Assembly (NCBI GenBank): GCA_965644315.1
Contig: CBFFRQ010000049.1
Location: 62,001-126,000 of the forward strand
Source: Caecitellus pseudoparvulus
Taxonomy: Eukaryota; Bigyra: Bicosoecida
Direction of reading: 5' to 3'
Length of the DNA: 64,000 nt
Made by a program: the position numbers and the translations under genes. This document shows positions 9,701 to 17,315 of this stretch, in pieces. The notes under the pieces were generated by a model. It saw only the letters and a list, made by a program, of their open reading frames with translations. It was not told where the DNA came from and searched no databases. Position 1 is the first letter of the stretch; the number at the start of each line of letters is the position of its first letter.

Positions 9701-12105
9701 AGCTGCACAACCGCAGCGGGGTCACAGCCACGCATGCTCCCAGCCACCTCCAGGACGAGCTCCTCAGACCTTGTTACGGTCTTGAAGGCGCCCCCAGCAA
9801 TGGACAGCGACGGGAGATTCCCAGGGCTGGACACAATAGTTGCCTGAATGCCTTGCGCGGAAAGGGCGCTGCTTTGTGACAAGAAGTTCGTAGCGGACAC
9901 GTCCAACGTGACAGACGTGCCTGGTGCCAGCGTGCCTGCCGGGACAGCCACAGTGAAGTTATTTGATGCAGAGGCAGACGCAAGAATACTCTGCAACTCT
10001 TGGACCCCCGAGAAGGCTGACTGGGATGGCAACGTGTAGCTCTTAACTTCCCAGCTGAAGGCCAGCTCCCGGCCAGCCGCACCGCTGGTCTGAGACGCAT
10101 CCAGAACCAATTCATCACATGATCCCAGTAGCTGGGGGTAGTTAAGAGAGATAACAGGAGAAATGGGGGTTTCCGGGGCAGTTACGAAAGCAATGTCGTC
10201 CACAGGCCTGGAAAACGCCTCCGATCCTCGGATGCTGCCAGGCACGAAGCTCAAAGCCATGCCCACGGGCAAGACAGCACCGCTTCCAAACTTAATGTTG
10301 AGGGTTGAAGGCGTTGAAAAGAAGCACACGCCATTCTCCCCCACCAGAGCAGCCAGCATCACGGCTTGGCTTGCGCTGCCTGAGAAGGCGGCCAGCGCCT
10401 GCAGCGAGTCTGGCACTTCCTGCACAGACAGCACCTCTTGGCACTCGAACTGAACTCCAGGCTTTCCAGCAGAGTTTGTGCTGCGAGTGAAGTCGATGGT
10501 CACTCCTCCACCAGAAGCGGTAAATCGCGCACGCTCAACTCGGGGAGCTGGCGCGAATGGGGTTTGCGATGGAGTTGAGGAAGGACTCGAGGTTGGCTTT
10601 GGAGTCGAAGAGGATGATGCGTCAGGGATGTTTGTGGCGGCCGCAGTGACAGATGATGTGGCGGATGCACTGATGGTTGAGCTTGCAGATGGGCTTCGAG
10701 ACGGGCTTCGGCTCGGGGACACAGAGTTTGAGGGGCTCACAGCAGCTGTGGGAGTTGACGATGGGTCCACCCCAACAGTCGGTTTTGGAGTGCTAGGTGG
10801 TGATGCTGGAATAAGCGAAGACGAAGGTGATCCACTCGCCGATGCCGTTGCCGTGCCACTCGCCGATGCCGTTGCCGTGCCGCTGACTGATGGTGTGCCA
10901 CTCGCCGATGCCGTTGCCGTGCCGCTGACTGATGGTGTGCCGCTGACCGTTGGCGTTGCCGTGCCGCTGACTGATGGCGTGCCACTCGCCGATGCCGTTG
11001 CCGTGCCGCTGACTGATGGTGTGCCGCTGACCGTTGGCGTTGCCGTGCCACTGACCGATGGTGTGCCGCTGACCGTTGGCGTTGCCGTGCCGCTGACTGA
11101 TGGTGTGCCGCTGACCGTTGGCGTTGCCGTGCCACTGACTGATGGTGTGCCGCTGACCGTTGGCGTTGCCGTGCCACTGGCCGATGGTGTGCCGCTGACC
11201 GTTGGCGTTGCCGTGCCACTGGCCGATGGTGTGCCGCTGACCGTTGGCGTTGCCGTGCCACTGGCAGATGTCGTTGGCGTCGCACTAGGTTTGCTTGGAT
11301 ATCCGGGATATCCAGGATATCCTGGGCTATCCAGAGCCCTGCCTGCCTGCAGGTTGCTCACAGACAAATCCGCAATCTCCTGAGCAGGAGAGAGGCGCTG
11401 CAAAGGCAACGGAAGCACCGAAGGCTTCAGCACTGACTGGACAGGGTCAGCTTCTTCTGAAGCAAAGGGTAGGTCTTGATGCTTCATGTTGGCCTCGCTC
11501 AGGAGGAGCTGCAGGGCCTGCCGTGCAGTGACACCTGCCAGTGCGTGGCGAGACTTGATGAACCAGAGAGCGGGTGCCACGTGTACGTCTCCGAAGGATT
11601 TAGATTCGCTTAGCGTGTGTGAGGAAGATGACAATCTTCGTGATGTTGACTGTGGGGGGAAGCACTCCACAGTGCTTCTTTCTAGCTGACAGGCGTTTCG
11701 CAGCGGCTCACTTACCGTGAACACCGTCAGTGGCTTGGCAGATAGGCGGCGAAGCAGCGCAGAATTGACTGGAACTCCGTCTTGAACCAACACGATGTTC
11801 CCTTCAGGGAAGCTTTGCAGCGCGTCGGCGGCCTCAATAGCTGCGTGTACTTCCGGGTTCTCCGAGGCCACCAATGCACCACCAACCGAGTCAACGAACG
11901 CGTCCAGCTCAACCGCCTTTGCCAAGTCATTCGACGGCCGGTAGGCCACAAAGATCAAGCGGTCAGGATCTGGTTGAGAAACCAGCGAGTCTTGCAGGCC
12001 GCGTGTGGCAGCTGAGGCAGGGAGCACAACAGCATACGGAAACGCAGATGCAGCCCTGACCACAAAAACCGCCAGCAACGCCAGCGCTGCGCAGGTGGAC
12101 CGCAT
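6709..12105 (-). CDS. REJ-domain receptor-like membrane protein with degenerate GPS site
   Basis: The single open frame encodes about 1798 aa from the ATG at 12105, which starts a clear signal peptide (MRSTCAALALLAVFVVRAAS). Order of parts: lumenal region; PGY repeats and a Ser/Gly/Thr/Pro repeat (about residues 257-425); an REJ-like ectodomain (about 480-1100, recurring PKD/REJ-type strands); a GPS-like element near 1640-1675 (Trp, then Cys pairs with CTCS...QFAASF); one transmembrane helix near 1727-1748; a cytoplasmic tail of about 50 residues starting with basic residues. REJ and GPS modules occur in polycystin-1 and sea-urchin sperm receptors, but the polycystin channel part is absent. 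The GPS lacks the His-Leu/Thr cleavage consensus, so self-cleavage is doubtful. Bases 11650-11715 look like a 66-nt intron (GTAAGT donor, pyrimidine-rich CACAG acceptor) that is stop-free and a multiple of three; splicing it gives 1776 aa. An upstream non-ATG extension was discarded. Confidence 0.75.
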   Translation of the reverse strand: MRSTCAALALLAVFVVRAASAFPYAVVLPASAATRGLQDSLVSQPDPDRLIFVAYRPSNDLAKAVELDAFVDSVGGALVASENPEVHAAIEAADALQSFPEGNIVLVQDGVPVNSALLRRLSAKPLTVFTVSEPLRNACQLERSTVECFPPQSTSRRLSSSSHTLSESKSFGDVHVAPALWFIKSRHALAGVTARQALQLLLSEANMKHQDLPFASEEADPVQSVLKPSVLPLPLQRLSPAQEIADLSVSNLQAGRALDSPGYPGYPGYPSKPSATPTTSASGTATPTVSGTPSASGTATPTVSGTPSASGTATPTVSGTPSVSGTATPTVSGTPSVSGTATPTVSGTPSVSGTATPTVSGTPSVSGTATASASGTPSVSGTATPTVSGTPSVSGTATASASGTPSVSGTATASASGTATASASGSPSSSLIPASPPSTPKPTVGVDPSSTPTAAVSPSNSVSPSRSPSRSPSASSTISASATSSVTAAATNIPDASSSSTPKPTSSPSSTPSQTPFAPAPRVERARFTASGGGVTIDFTRSTNSAGKPGVQFECQEVLSVQEVPDSLQALAAFSGSASQAVMLAALVGENGVCFFSTPSTLNIKFGSGAVLPVGMALSFVPGSIRGSEAFSRPVDDIAFVTAPETPISPVISLNYPQLLGSCDELVLDASQTSGAAGRELAFSWEVKSYTLPSQSAFSGVQELQSILASASASNNFTVAVPAGTLAPGTSVTLDVSATNFLSQSSALSAQGIQATIVSSPGNLPSLSIAGGAFKTVTRSEELVLEVAGSMRGCDPAAVVQLDYSIEAVSGPSDVSTFIQRQRSNKIALPPGVMLVGQGPYVFSASASVVGDAAAVKTANITVNVQRQNVEPIIVGGDRTIGLQVGALELSAALSKDPNNDDLGQGLKQSVVQTFAWACTVADSGDSCTSALLGSADSATVSIPVSLLTPFARKDLVFSVVFTSDGISASTKTTVQVAEGALPDLSVPPPPNAEATLSDAGIVFKVDPSKSLRLLSQSSDAGLSYSWQEADGKVSGAAFSTPASQAAVALRPRSLVPGVTYTFRVSAHHPSNPALVASAVLRVLANAAPFGGTVQASPASGTAVSDRTTVTAPSWEDDAGDGPLVYQFFIDVAGADPTPDQLAGAAFGTPVSSVSETNQASFTFPASTSANNLVTVLVRVMDRLGSSSAAFTKLTSRPALSTGSSAAAVVSFVNSASSVAAQAVAAGEAPQALAVLSSLGGLLNANSAQAGSDAGSDTQASRSSRQAARQALLGSASSVLSGGQLDDSAQGALVDSMNALTAAPQEVSDVMVQTSVSMLRTLTGTSASRARALQSTTAGLNQGLSGKAKVLVNLLNAQDELAAREGGSTARALRAQASMPARVARALSAACGRDGSSTKLARDVQDVMASLHSQALAGSLAGEEPVMVAAGDFASCDAGHTLAMLSANVACSGATGEIDLIGASPQGVDIAQQLGCSSAGHLSGVTAASVLPRVQSRAFTQACAGDALGIQVLYMKKPGFCALVPALPVVLGGVNSSVSDAAPSFVTPAVEVALSAGPSHALLSSSLAHNLTIPISHDAGLGSRQYMDVDFLSNRDAVDTFNVTCPTHSNSSSTNVSVCSGRQEVPCPPSHAGGRWTGQCEVSAFTAQCLEAVPATGLWTSDTCSVASISSSTVTCTCSRQGQFAASFKTVDTPATAVFTPGRGDEGTSEDGDKGAEEEKGASLGSGAALLGLVFLCIVALFIWRRHRARSNIQRLEQANNSDADGLHSIVATGPAEVRNGESFAGANPMGPRPRTTV
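10832..11272 (-). repeat. Coding 42-bp minisatellite
   Basis: About ten tandem units with a 42-bp period lie inside the REJ-like gene. On the coding strand each unit encodes SGTATPTVSGTPSV or a close variant (PTV replaced by ASA, V replaced by A). Sub-units of 24 bp (SGTATASA) occur at the low-coordinate end. The segment is Ser/Thr-rich and probably a mucin-like, O-glycosylated stalk. The repeat keeps long frames open on both strands; only the minus-strand frame is flanked by conserved sequence. Confidence 0.9.
11298..11333 (-). repeat. Short Pro-Gly-Tyr repeat (9-bp period)
   Basis: Next to the minisatellite the coding strand repeats a 9-bp unit encoding PGY, giving SPGYPGYPGYP. It is collagen- or adhesive-like in composition and probably part of the same extended stalk. 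Confidence 0.8.
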
Positions 12106-12300
12106 GGTAGACGAAGATAGCTTGTGCCACAAAATGAGCACTTGTGACACTTTGGCAGCTCTCGGAACACCGATGTAGGTGCACCACGTAAGAATTGAGC
12201 TGGCACGCACACAGTGAAGGGGAAAGCGAGCTCCCGGTCCGCCAGCCTTGGCGACATGACGCTTCTCAAGAGCACTGTCAAATCCCGGGCAAATGCAAGC

Positions 12301-13017
12301 TCATTCCAAACTGCAATGAAGACCTTTCTCGTGAAGCCCAAAGCGTTTCGGGGCGCAGATGGAGCAATGCCACTGGCCAACTGGCACGACCGCCATTGGC
12401 GGGTTGAGGCATGCTTTGTGGAACTCTTTGTGGCAATCGTCGCACAGAATGACGTCCTCTTCGCGTTCGCTGGACAGGCATATGGAGCAGGTGGTTTCTC
12501 CAAGAGCATCAGTCCCATCCTCGGCAACAGCAACAGACGCTAAGTCTGAGGCAGGGTGTAAGAGCCCCGCAGCACTGATCGCCTGCCGAGGCTGGGACCA
12601 GTGAGCAAGCGTCGAATCTGCCGCAGAAGCCCACGCGTCGGCACATTGCCCAGTGTCCCCAGCTCCGTGTCGGGTATGCCCGGCGGCGGATGCAATGCGG
12701 GCACGTGCTCTGCGATGGCTCGCTGTCGTGGGCTTGGACGCGCTGTAGTGCGAGAGCCGCGCGCAGGAAGGCATGCCCAAATATTGCGAGGGAGCTGACA
12801 GGTCGGTGCGCTTGGAGTCCCACGCAGCCATGACAGCGACAGCGTGAGGGTGTGCTGCAGCAACCAGCTCACAGAAGCAAGCCTGCACATCCTCGGCACT
12901 ACGAAGAGGAGTGCCGAGTGCCTCGGAGCACAGCTCTGCGGCCGAATCCCAGTCTGGGCCTGTAAAGGGCAGAATGGTCCCCAGCAGGGCCCGTTGCTCC
13001 GCCGCACTCAAGCACAT
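12301..13017 (-). CDS. PHD-finger protein, 238 aa
   Basis: A single open frame; the first in-frame ATG is at 13017, and the upstream extension has no ATG. The N-terminal 75 residues look folded (Leu/Ala/Glu helices), then a basic low-complexity linker, then a C-terminal C4HC3 PHD zinc finger at about residues 177-223 (CSICLSSEREEDVILCDDC, then HKACL, then WHCSIC). PHD fingers usually read methylation of histone H3 tails; the acidic residues before CDDC fit that role. It is divergent from the Nudix gene, with 219 bp between start codons, and 195 bp upstream of the REJ-like gene. No catalytic domain is seen. An additional short 5' exon cannot be excluded. Confidence 0.75.
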   Translation of the reverse strand: MCLSAAEQRALLGTILPFTGPDWDSAAELCSEALGTPLRSAEDVQACFCELVAAAHPHAVAVMAAWDSKRTDLSAPSQYLGMPSCARLSHYSASKPTTASHRRARARIASAAGHTRHGAGDTGQCADAWASAADSTLAHWSQPRQAISAAGLLHPASDLASVAVAEDGTDALGETTCSICLSSEREEDVILCDDCHKEFHKACLNPPMAVVPVGQWHCSICAPKRFGLHEKGLHCSLE

Positions 13018-13236
13018 GGCTTGCCCGATAATTTCTGTGCGTGGGGCACAGCAATTTCCGCAGCCAGTCGTCGCAACTGCCTGGCTCCACAAAATCCCTT
13101 GGCGCAGCGACTCACACCATGCGCGTCAGGTGACGTACTTGGTAAAAGCATTTCATGCCAGGCTTTACCAGGGCACGTTTGTTGTGCAATTTAGGGCCGG
13201 CAAGAGCTCTGAAACTGTGGAGAAAGACGGCCCACC

Positions 13237-14205
13237 ATGGCCAGTGAAGCAGAGCAAGCAGAGACACGCCAGCTGCCCACTGTGGACCTCTACGGGGATG
13301 ACGTGTACGACATTCATAGCATTCCCAACGCAGCAGGCGAACATCTTCAAAGCTGGCTTCGTGCCATTCGCTCGACCGCCTCGCGTGGGATCTGGCTGAA
13401 TCTAACCAGCGCAACGCCAGAGGACAAGGCGCGCGTGCTCAGCTCTGCGCTGCATGCCGGGTACACCATGCACCGATGCAGTGGGAGTCAGCAGCTCCTG
13501 CTTCGTGGCTGGTCCGAGGCGAGGGATGACGCAGACCCCTGCCCAGTTGGAGCCTTCACCATCCACGTGGTCAACTGCGTGGTCGTGCGCGAAGATGCTG
13601 CCATGCTCATGGTGAAGCAGTCGTACGATGCCAGCGGGCAGTTCCTGCTGCCTGGAGGCTTTGTGGACCCTGGTGAAACCCTCGCCCAGGCCAGCCGCCG
13701 CGAGACGCAGGAGGAAACTGGCGTGGAGGCCAGCATGGTGGCACTGATCAACACGCGGGGCATAGCTCAGCTGCAAGGCGGAGACCGCTTCGGGACGGCG
13801 GCAATAGCCAACAGCGTCTTGCTGCGCCCTGATGATGCGAGTGCCGCGGCTAAAGAGGAAACAGGGGAGACAACGGCTGCCGCAGAGATCAGCGAGTCCC
13901 GGTGGGTTCCGGTCTCACAGTGGCAAGATCCAGCCTGGGTCTCTGTTCACGTGCATAGACGCTTATGGCCGGTGCTGGTTCAAGTGGCATCTATTCCGGG
14001 TGCCAAAGCTGGAAGTCAGCACTCCCTGTCTTCCTTGCTACCAAGCACTGATGCCGAGCAGGGCTCTGCCGAAGGCAACCCTTGCAAGGCGCTGACCTCT
14101 CAGCAAGGCGGACTCAGCCTCCCTTTGAAGTGGGAAACCCCGAATCGAGACATTGTCGTGTACGTTCCAGGTGTTCTGGAGGGGGAATCAGCTGTGTGGT
14201 GGTGA
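13237..14205 (+). CDS. Nudix hydrolase (NUDT6 / plant NUDX-like)
   Basis: An uninterrupted 322-aa frame starts at an ATG in good context (CCCACCATGG). Residues 1-105 match the pre-Nudix domain that precedes the catalytic domain in NUDT6 and plant NUDX proteins (segments WLRAIRS, GIWLNL, AGYTMH). The Nudix box is at about residues 145-168: GFVDPGE, then REtqEETGV, agreeing with GX5EX7REUXEEXGU except that Thr stands at the usual hydrophobic position. The fold binds Mg2+ and cleaves nucleoside diphosphates linked to another group; the substrate (NADH, ADP-ribose or other) cannot be told from sequence. The last 90 residues are extra compared with typical family members and end in a Trp-rich tail. 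It is intronless, unlike most neighbours. Confidence 0.9.
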   Translation: MASEAEQAETRQLPTVDLYGDDVYDIHSIPNAAGEHLQSWLRAIRSTASRGIWLNLTSATPEDKARVLSSALHAGYTMHRCSGSQQLLLRGWSEARDDADPCPVGAFTIHVVNCVVVREDAAMLMVKQSYDASGQFLLPGGFVDPGETLAQASRRETQEETGVEASMVALINTRGIAQLQGGDRFGTAAIANSVLLRPDDASAAAKEETGETTAAAEISESRWVPVSQWQDPAWVSVHVHRRLWPVLVQVASIPGAKAGSQHSLSSLLPSTDAEQGSAEGNPCKALTSQQGGLSLPLKWETPNRDIVVYVPGVLEGESAVWW

Positions 14206-14437
14206 ACTGGCACCGCCTCGAGTTGCTGAGAGCCAACACGCCTGGAGAATGCGGGCACCCTGCGCCTTGAGGTGTGCAACTCACCCGCAACATGTTCAAT
14301 TCACGCAAAACACAGAAACTAGTAGCGTTGTGCCTTCTCTCAGGCGAGTGGGCGAGCTCGCGTTCTTCCCGCACTTCTAGACCTGCGGCAAGGTGCAGCG
14401 CTTTGAGCGGAAATTGACCAACCACACATTGCCTTGC

Positions 14438-16730
14438 ATGGAAGATGACGTGGGCACTGCAGTTGTAGTCGGGGCGCTGTCACCACTTGGAAGGACACTG
14501 GTGCATTTGCTTTGCTCCAGAGGCTGGAGGGTCATTGCAGCAGACTCGCAGCAGCCGAAGCAGGCGTGGCCACATGGCGTGGCGAGCCACATCGTCGACA
14601 GTGAGCTTCCAGTGCTTCGCAGAGTGGAGCCAGCACGAATTCGCACTTGCTCTCCGATGCCGTTCCGCAGTTACCAATGTCACTAGTGTTCAGGCGCTTT
14701 TCTTTGCCTGGTCTGACCCTGCCAGCCGAGGGTTCGTGGACATGTCGCCGCCTTCCACTGTCTTCGTCGTGCGCCACCCACACCTGGGCCATGATGCCCT
14801 CTCTGTCGGGCTGCGTCCGCAAGATCTCCTGGAGCTGAGGGCCACCAATGCTGGCGCAGTGCACTTGCTCGCCACCACCGCCAGATCGTTCGGCATTTCC
14901 CAGTTCGTGCACGCCTCGTCGTCCCTCGTATACCAGCGCTCGGACGATGCTGGTCGGGAGGTTTCCGAAGTGCATGGCCTGGTCAGGAACGACTCGGCCG
15001 CCCATCCACTTGCAATGTCTTTTTCCAGGGCAGACGCGGCTTTGGGGGAGTACATCGGCCGCGTTGGCCTCGGGGTGGTCCGGGAGGCTGCCATACCGCC
15101 CATGCGCATTCACAGGCTGCGCCTCGGCACGCTATGGGGGTGGTCCTCCTCCGGACCGGGCTTCCTTCCTGCGCTGGAGAGGGAAGTCCTGGAAGGACAC
15201 TGGGACTTTGCCCTGGCGCCGTCGGCCCGCCAGTCCCTGTGCCACATTGACAACGCGGCGGCAGCAATGGTTGCAGCGGCGCACTGGGGCGCTGGCACCC
15301 TGGACGCCGCACCCGCCCTGTGGCCGACACATTTCCCGCACTACGCAGGCAAAGGCTTGCAAGTGGGGCACATCGAGAGATTTGGGCAGCGCCAAGAGAA
15401 TAGCTTGGTTATTAACGTGGCAGATGGCATGCCGCTGAACCCTGGCATTGTTGCAGGCAGCCTGAGCCTGCTGGGCTTTGATACAGCTTGGCAAGTTGAG
15501 CTGTGGATCGCCGTGGACTGCCAAGATGCCAAGACGGGTGCTGCACTGCAGGCAGCCATGAGGAATGGCTCGATTGAGGCTCGGGAGCGCACCCTGCGCG
15601 CTGACGGCTCGTTGAGGGAGGATGGGGATGAGGAGTCCACCACCACCCAGCAAGCTGAAGCCTGGCCTGTCTCTAGCTGCCTTGCAGATGTAGAGGTGTG
15701 CCGGGTGTTGCACCCCCTGAAGCTTCTCCTGACATGGCACTGCGTGATGCAGGGCACTGCCCGCACCACGTGGAAGCCGCTGGAGGTCAGCGCCCCTCTT
15801 CCCCCCTTGCCGCCCAATCTTGCCCACCGCATGCACATGCGTGCCAAAGTGCGCCCAGGTGCCTGGGAGGTCCCCTCGCGAGCAGCAACGCTCTGGGCAG
15901 ACGCCACGAAGTACGCCTTGGCCTGGCCCGCGGCGTTCTTCGGTGTGTCGATGGAGGTGCCCAGGTCCATGCAGGACACCAAACTGGACACTTCGAGCTG
16001 CGTGCTGTCTCTGCAGCGTGCCGGCACTGAGCTGGGGTACACGCCCGCGGTGCCGCCAGCTGCCACTTTGCTCGACTGGGTGGCCAACGCACAGAGTCGG
16101 GGCGTGCATGGCGGCGCGTTTGATGTGTCCTCCCTGACCTGGTTGCTCATGGCTTGCCTGTACATTGCCCTGACCTGTGTGGCGTTCAATGTCGGCGGTG
16201 TACTGAACCAGTGGTGTGCAGTGGAGGACATGTGGCTGTGCCAGCGCGTGGCAGCCTATGCCTGGGGCATGACGCTACTCATGCATGAGCGCCAAGCTGC
16301 CTATGTGCATGAACGGGCGCTGGCGTGGGGCTGCAATGCCCGGGCGTGGTGGCTGCGCACTCTGGTGTTTGGCTACCCCACACCGCTGTGGCTGCACGCT
16401 GACGCAGGGAAGGCGCACGCTGAAGCGGGTGCCCTGCTGGCCGCGTTCAAGACTGGGACTCTCCTGGAGGATGCAGCAGCTGGACAGGACGTGCCACCGC
16501 TGGAAGCAGACGAACTGAATCCGCCCGGCTCGCTTGCGTACATCAACCTTGTGCGGTGCAGCGTGGTGCACATGGTGCACATGGTGCTCACAGACCTTGC
16601 TGGGGTTGCCTTTATGTCAGCATGGGCCTCACTTGCCCCGTCTAGCCACTTTGCAACCTTGGCTGTCCGAGCTGTTGCCTTTGCAGTGCTGGAGCTGGCT
16701 GTTTTTGGGCCCAGCGTGTTGTTTTGGTGA
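14438..16730 (+). CDS. SDR/3-beta-HSD-like membrane protein, probable pseudoenzyme
   Basis: Exons 14438-14600 and 14671-16730 (70-nt intron, phase 1) give 740 aa. The N-terminal half resembles extended short-chain dehydrogenases of the 3-beta-HSD/NSDHL sterol group: a first beta strand VVVGALSPLG, a HASSSLVY strand and an RLGTLWG motif. The key residues are altered: the dinucleotide motif reads GxxSxxG instead of GxxGxxG, and the Tyr-x3-Lys catalytic pair is Met-x3-Arg in LAMSFSRADAALGE. The C-terminal 180 residues contain about three hydrophobic helices (near 555-578, 690-712 and 720-740), suggesting attachment to the ER or lipid droplets, as for sterol dehydrogenases. Function is unknown; a scaffold or regulatory role in sterol synthesis would be inference. 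Confidence 0.75.
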
Positions 16731-16848
16731 CCTTGGCCCGGCATGTGACGCAGCGCTCTCCCGCTGCAGTCTGTACAATCAAACTCACCAAGACACATCG
16801 GTATTATCCCCCTGCTATAAGCGCGGAGCTTGCCTTGCAGCCTTGTGC

Positions 16849-16869
16849 CACACACACGCACACACACAC
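16849..16869. repeat. (CA)n microsatellite
   Basis: About ten CA units, interrupted once by CG, lie 55 bp before the start codon of the 70-aa gene, probably in its 5' UTR or promoter. A TATAAG element sits near 16815. Confidence 0.8.
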
Positions 16870-16922
16870 GCTGGGTAACAGCGGATCCAGCGCCACTGGC
16901 TGCCGCGGCACCAGCAGCATTC

Positions 16923-17281
16923 ATGGCAGACGACACTTCAGCAGACGCCGAGCTGGCCCGGCGCCTTCAAGCCCAAGAGATGTCCCAGCCACGCGGCCAC
17001 CCCATGCCACGCCGACGAGGTGAGTTGCGGCACCACAGAGAGTGCGCGCCCAGCGTTTCGCGAGACGCTCCACCACGCCTTTGGCTTCAGGAGGAGAGTT
17101 TGACGATGATGAAGACTACTCGGGCGCGGGCCCGCGGATGCAGCGCCTGGTGGATGGGAACTTTTACAATGGTGTGTGCTGGCATGCTTGGGGCGCTGCA
17201 GCTGTGCTGTATGCTTGGCACTGCCTTGCTTTGCTCCGCTGCGCAGGCTTTGGCGACCTCTGCAACGTCGAGGAGTGGTGA
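16923..17281 (+). CDS. Small acidic protein, 70 aa, three exons
   Basis: Exons 16923-17019, 17091-17171 and 17247-17281 (introns 71 and 75 nt) join in phase to a 70-residue protein. It starts MADDTSADAELARRLQAQE, a short amphipathic acidic helix, continues with a basic patch (RRRGG), an acidic stretch (EFDDDEDYS) and ends with GFGDLCNVEEW just before the TGA. I do not recognise the family. Exact phase at both junctions, consensus splice sites and a non-repetitive C-terminus argue for a real gene that an ORF search would miss. It ends 34 bp from the convergent Ser/Pro-rich gene. The N-terminal helix resembles the start of UIM-type ubiquitin-binding helices, but this is weak. Confidence 0.55.
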
Positions 17282-17315
17282 CAGCGCCTTTGAACACCGC
17301 AATGCATTGAACGAT

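Noticed and set aside
10478-11383. 301-aa frame on the plus strand through the minisatellite
   Set aside because: The repeat period is a multiple of three, so several frames stay open. Only the minus-strand frame has conserved flanks, a signal peptide and a transmembrane helix.
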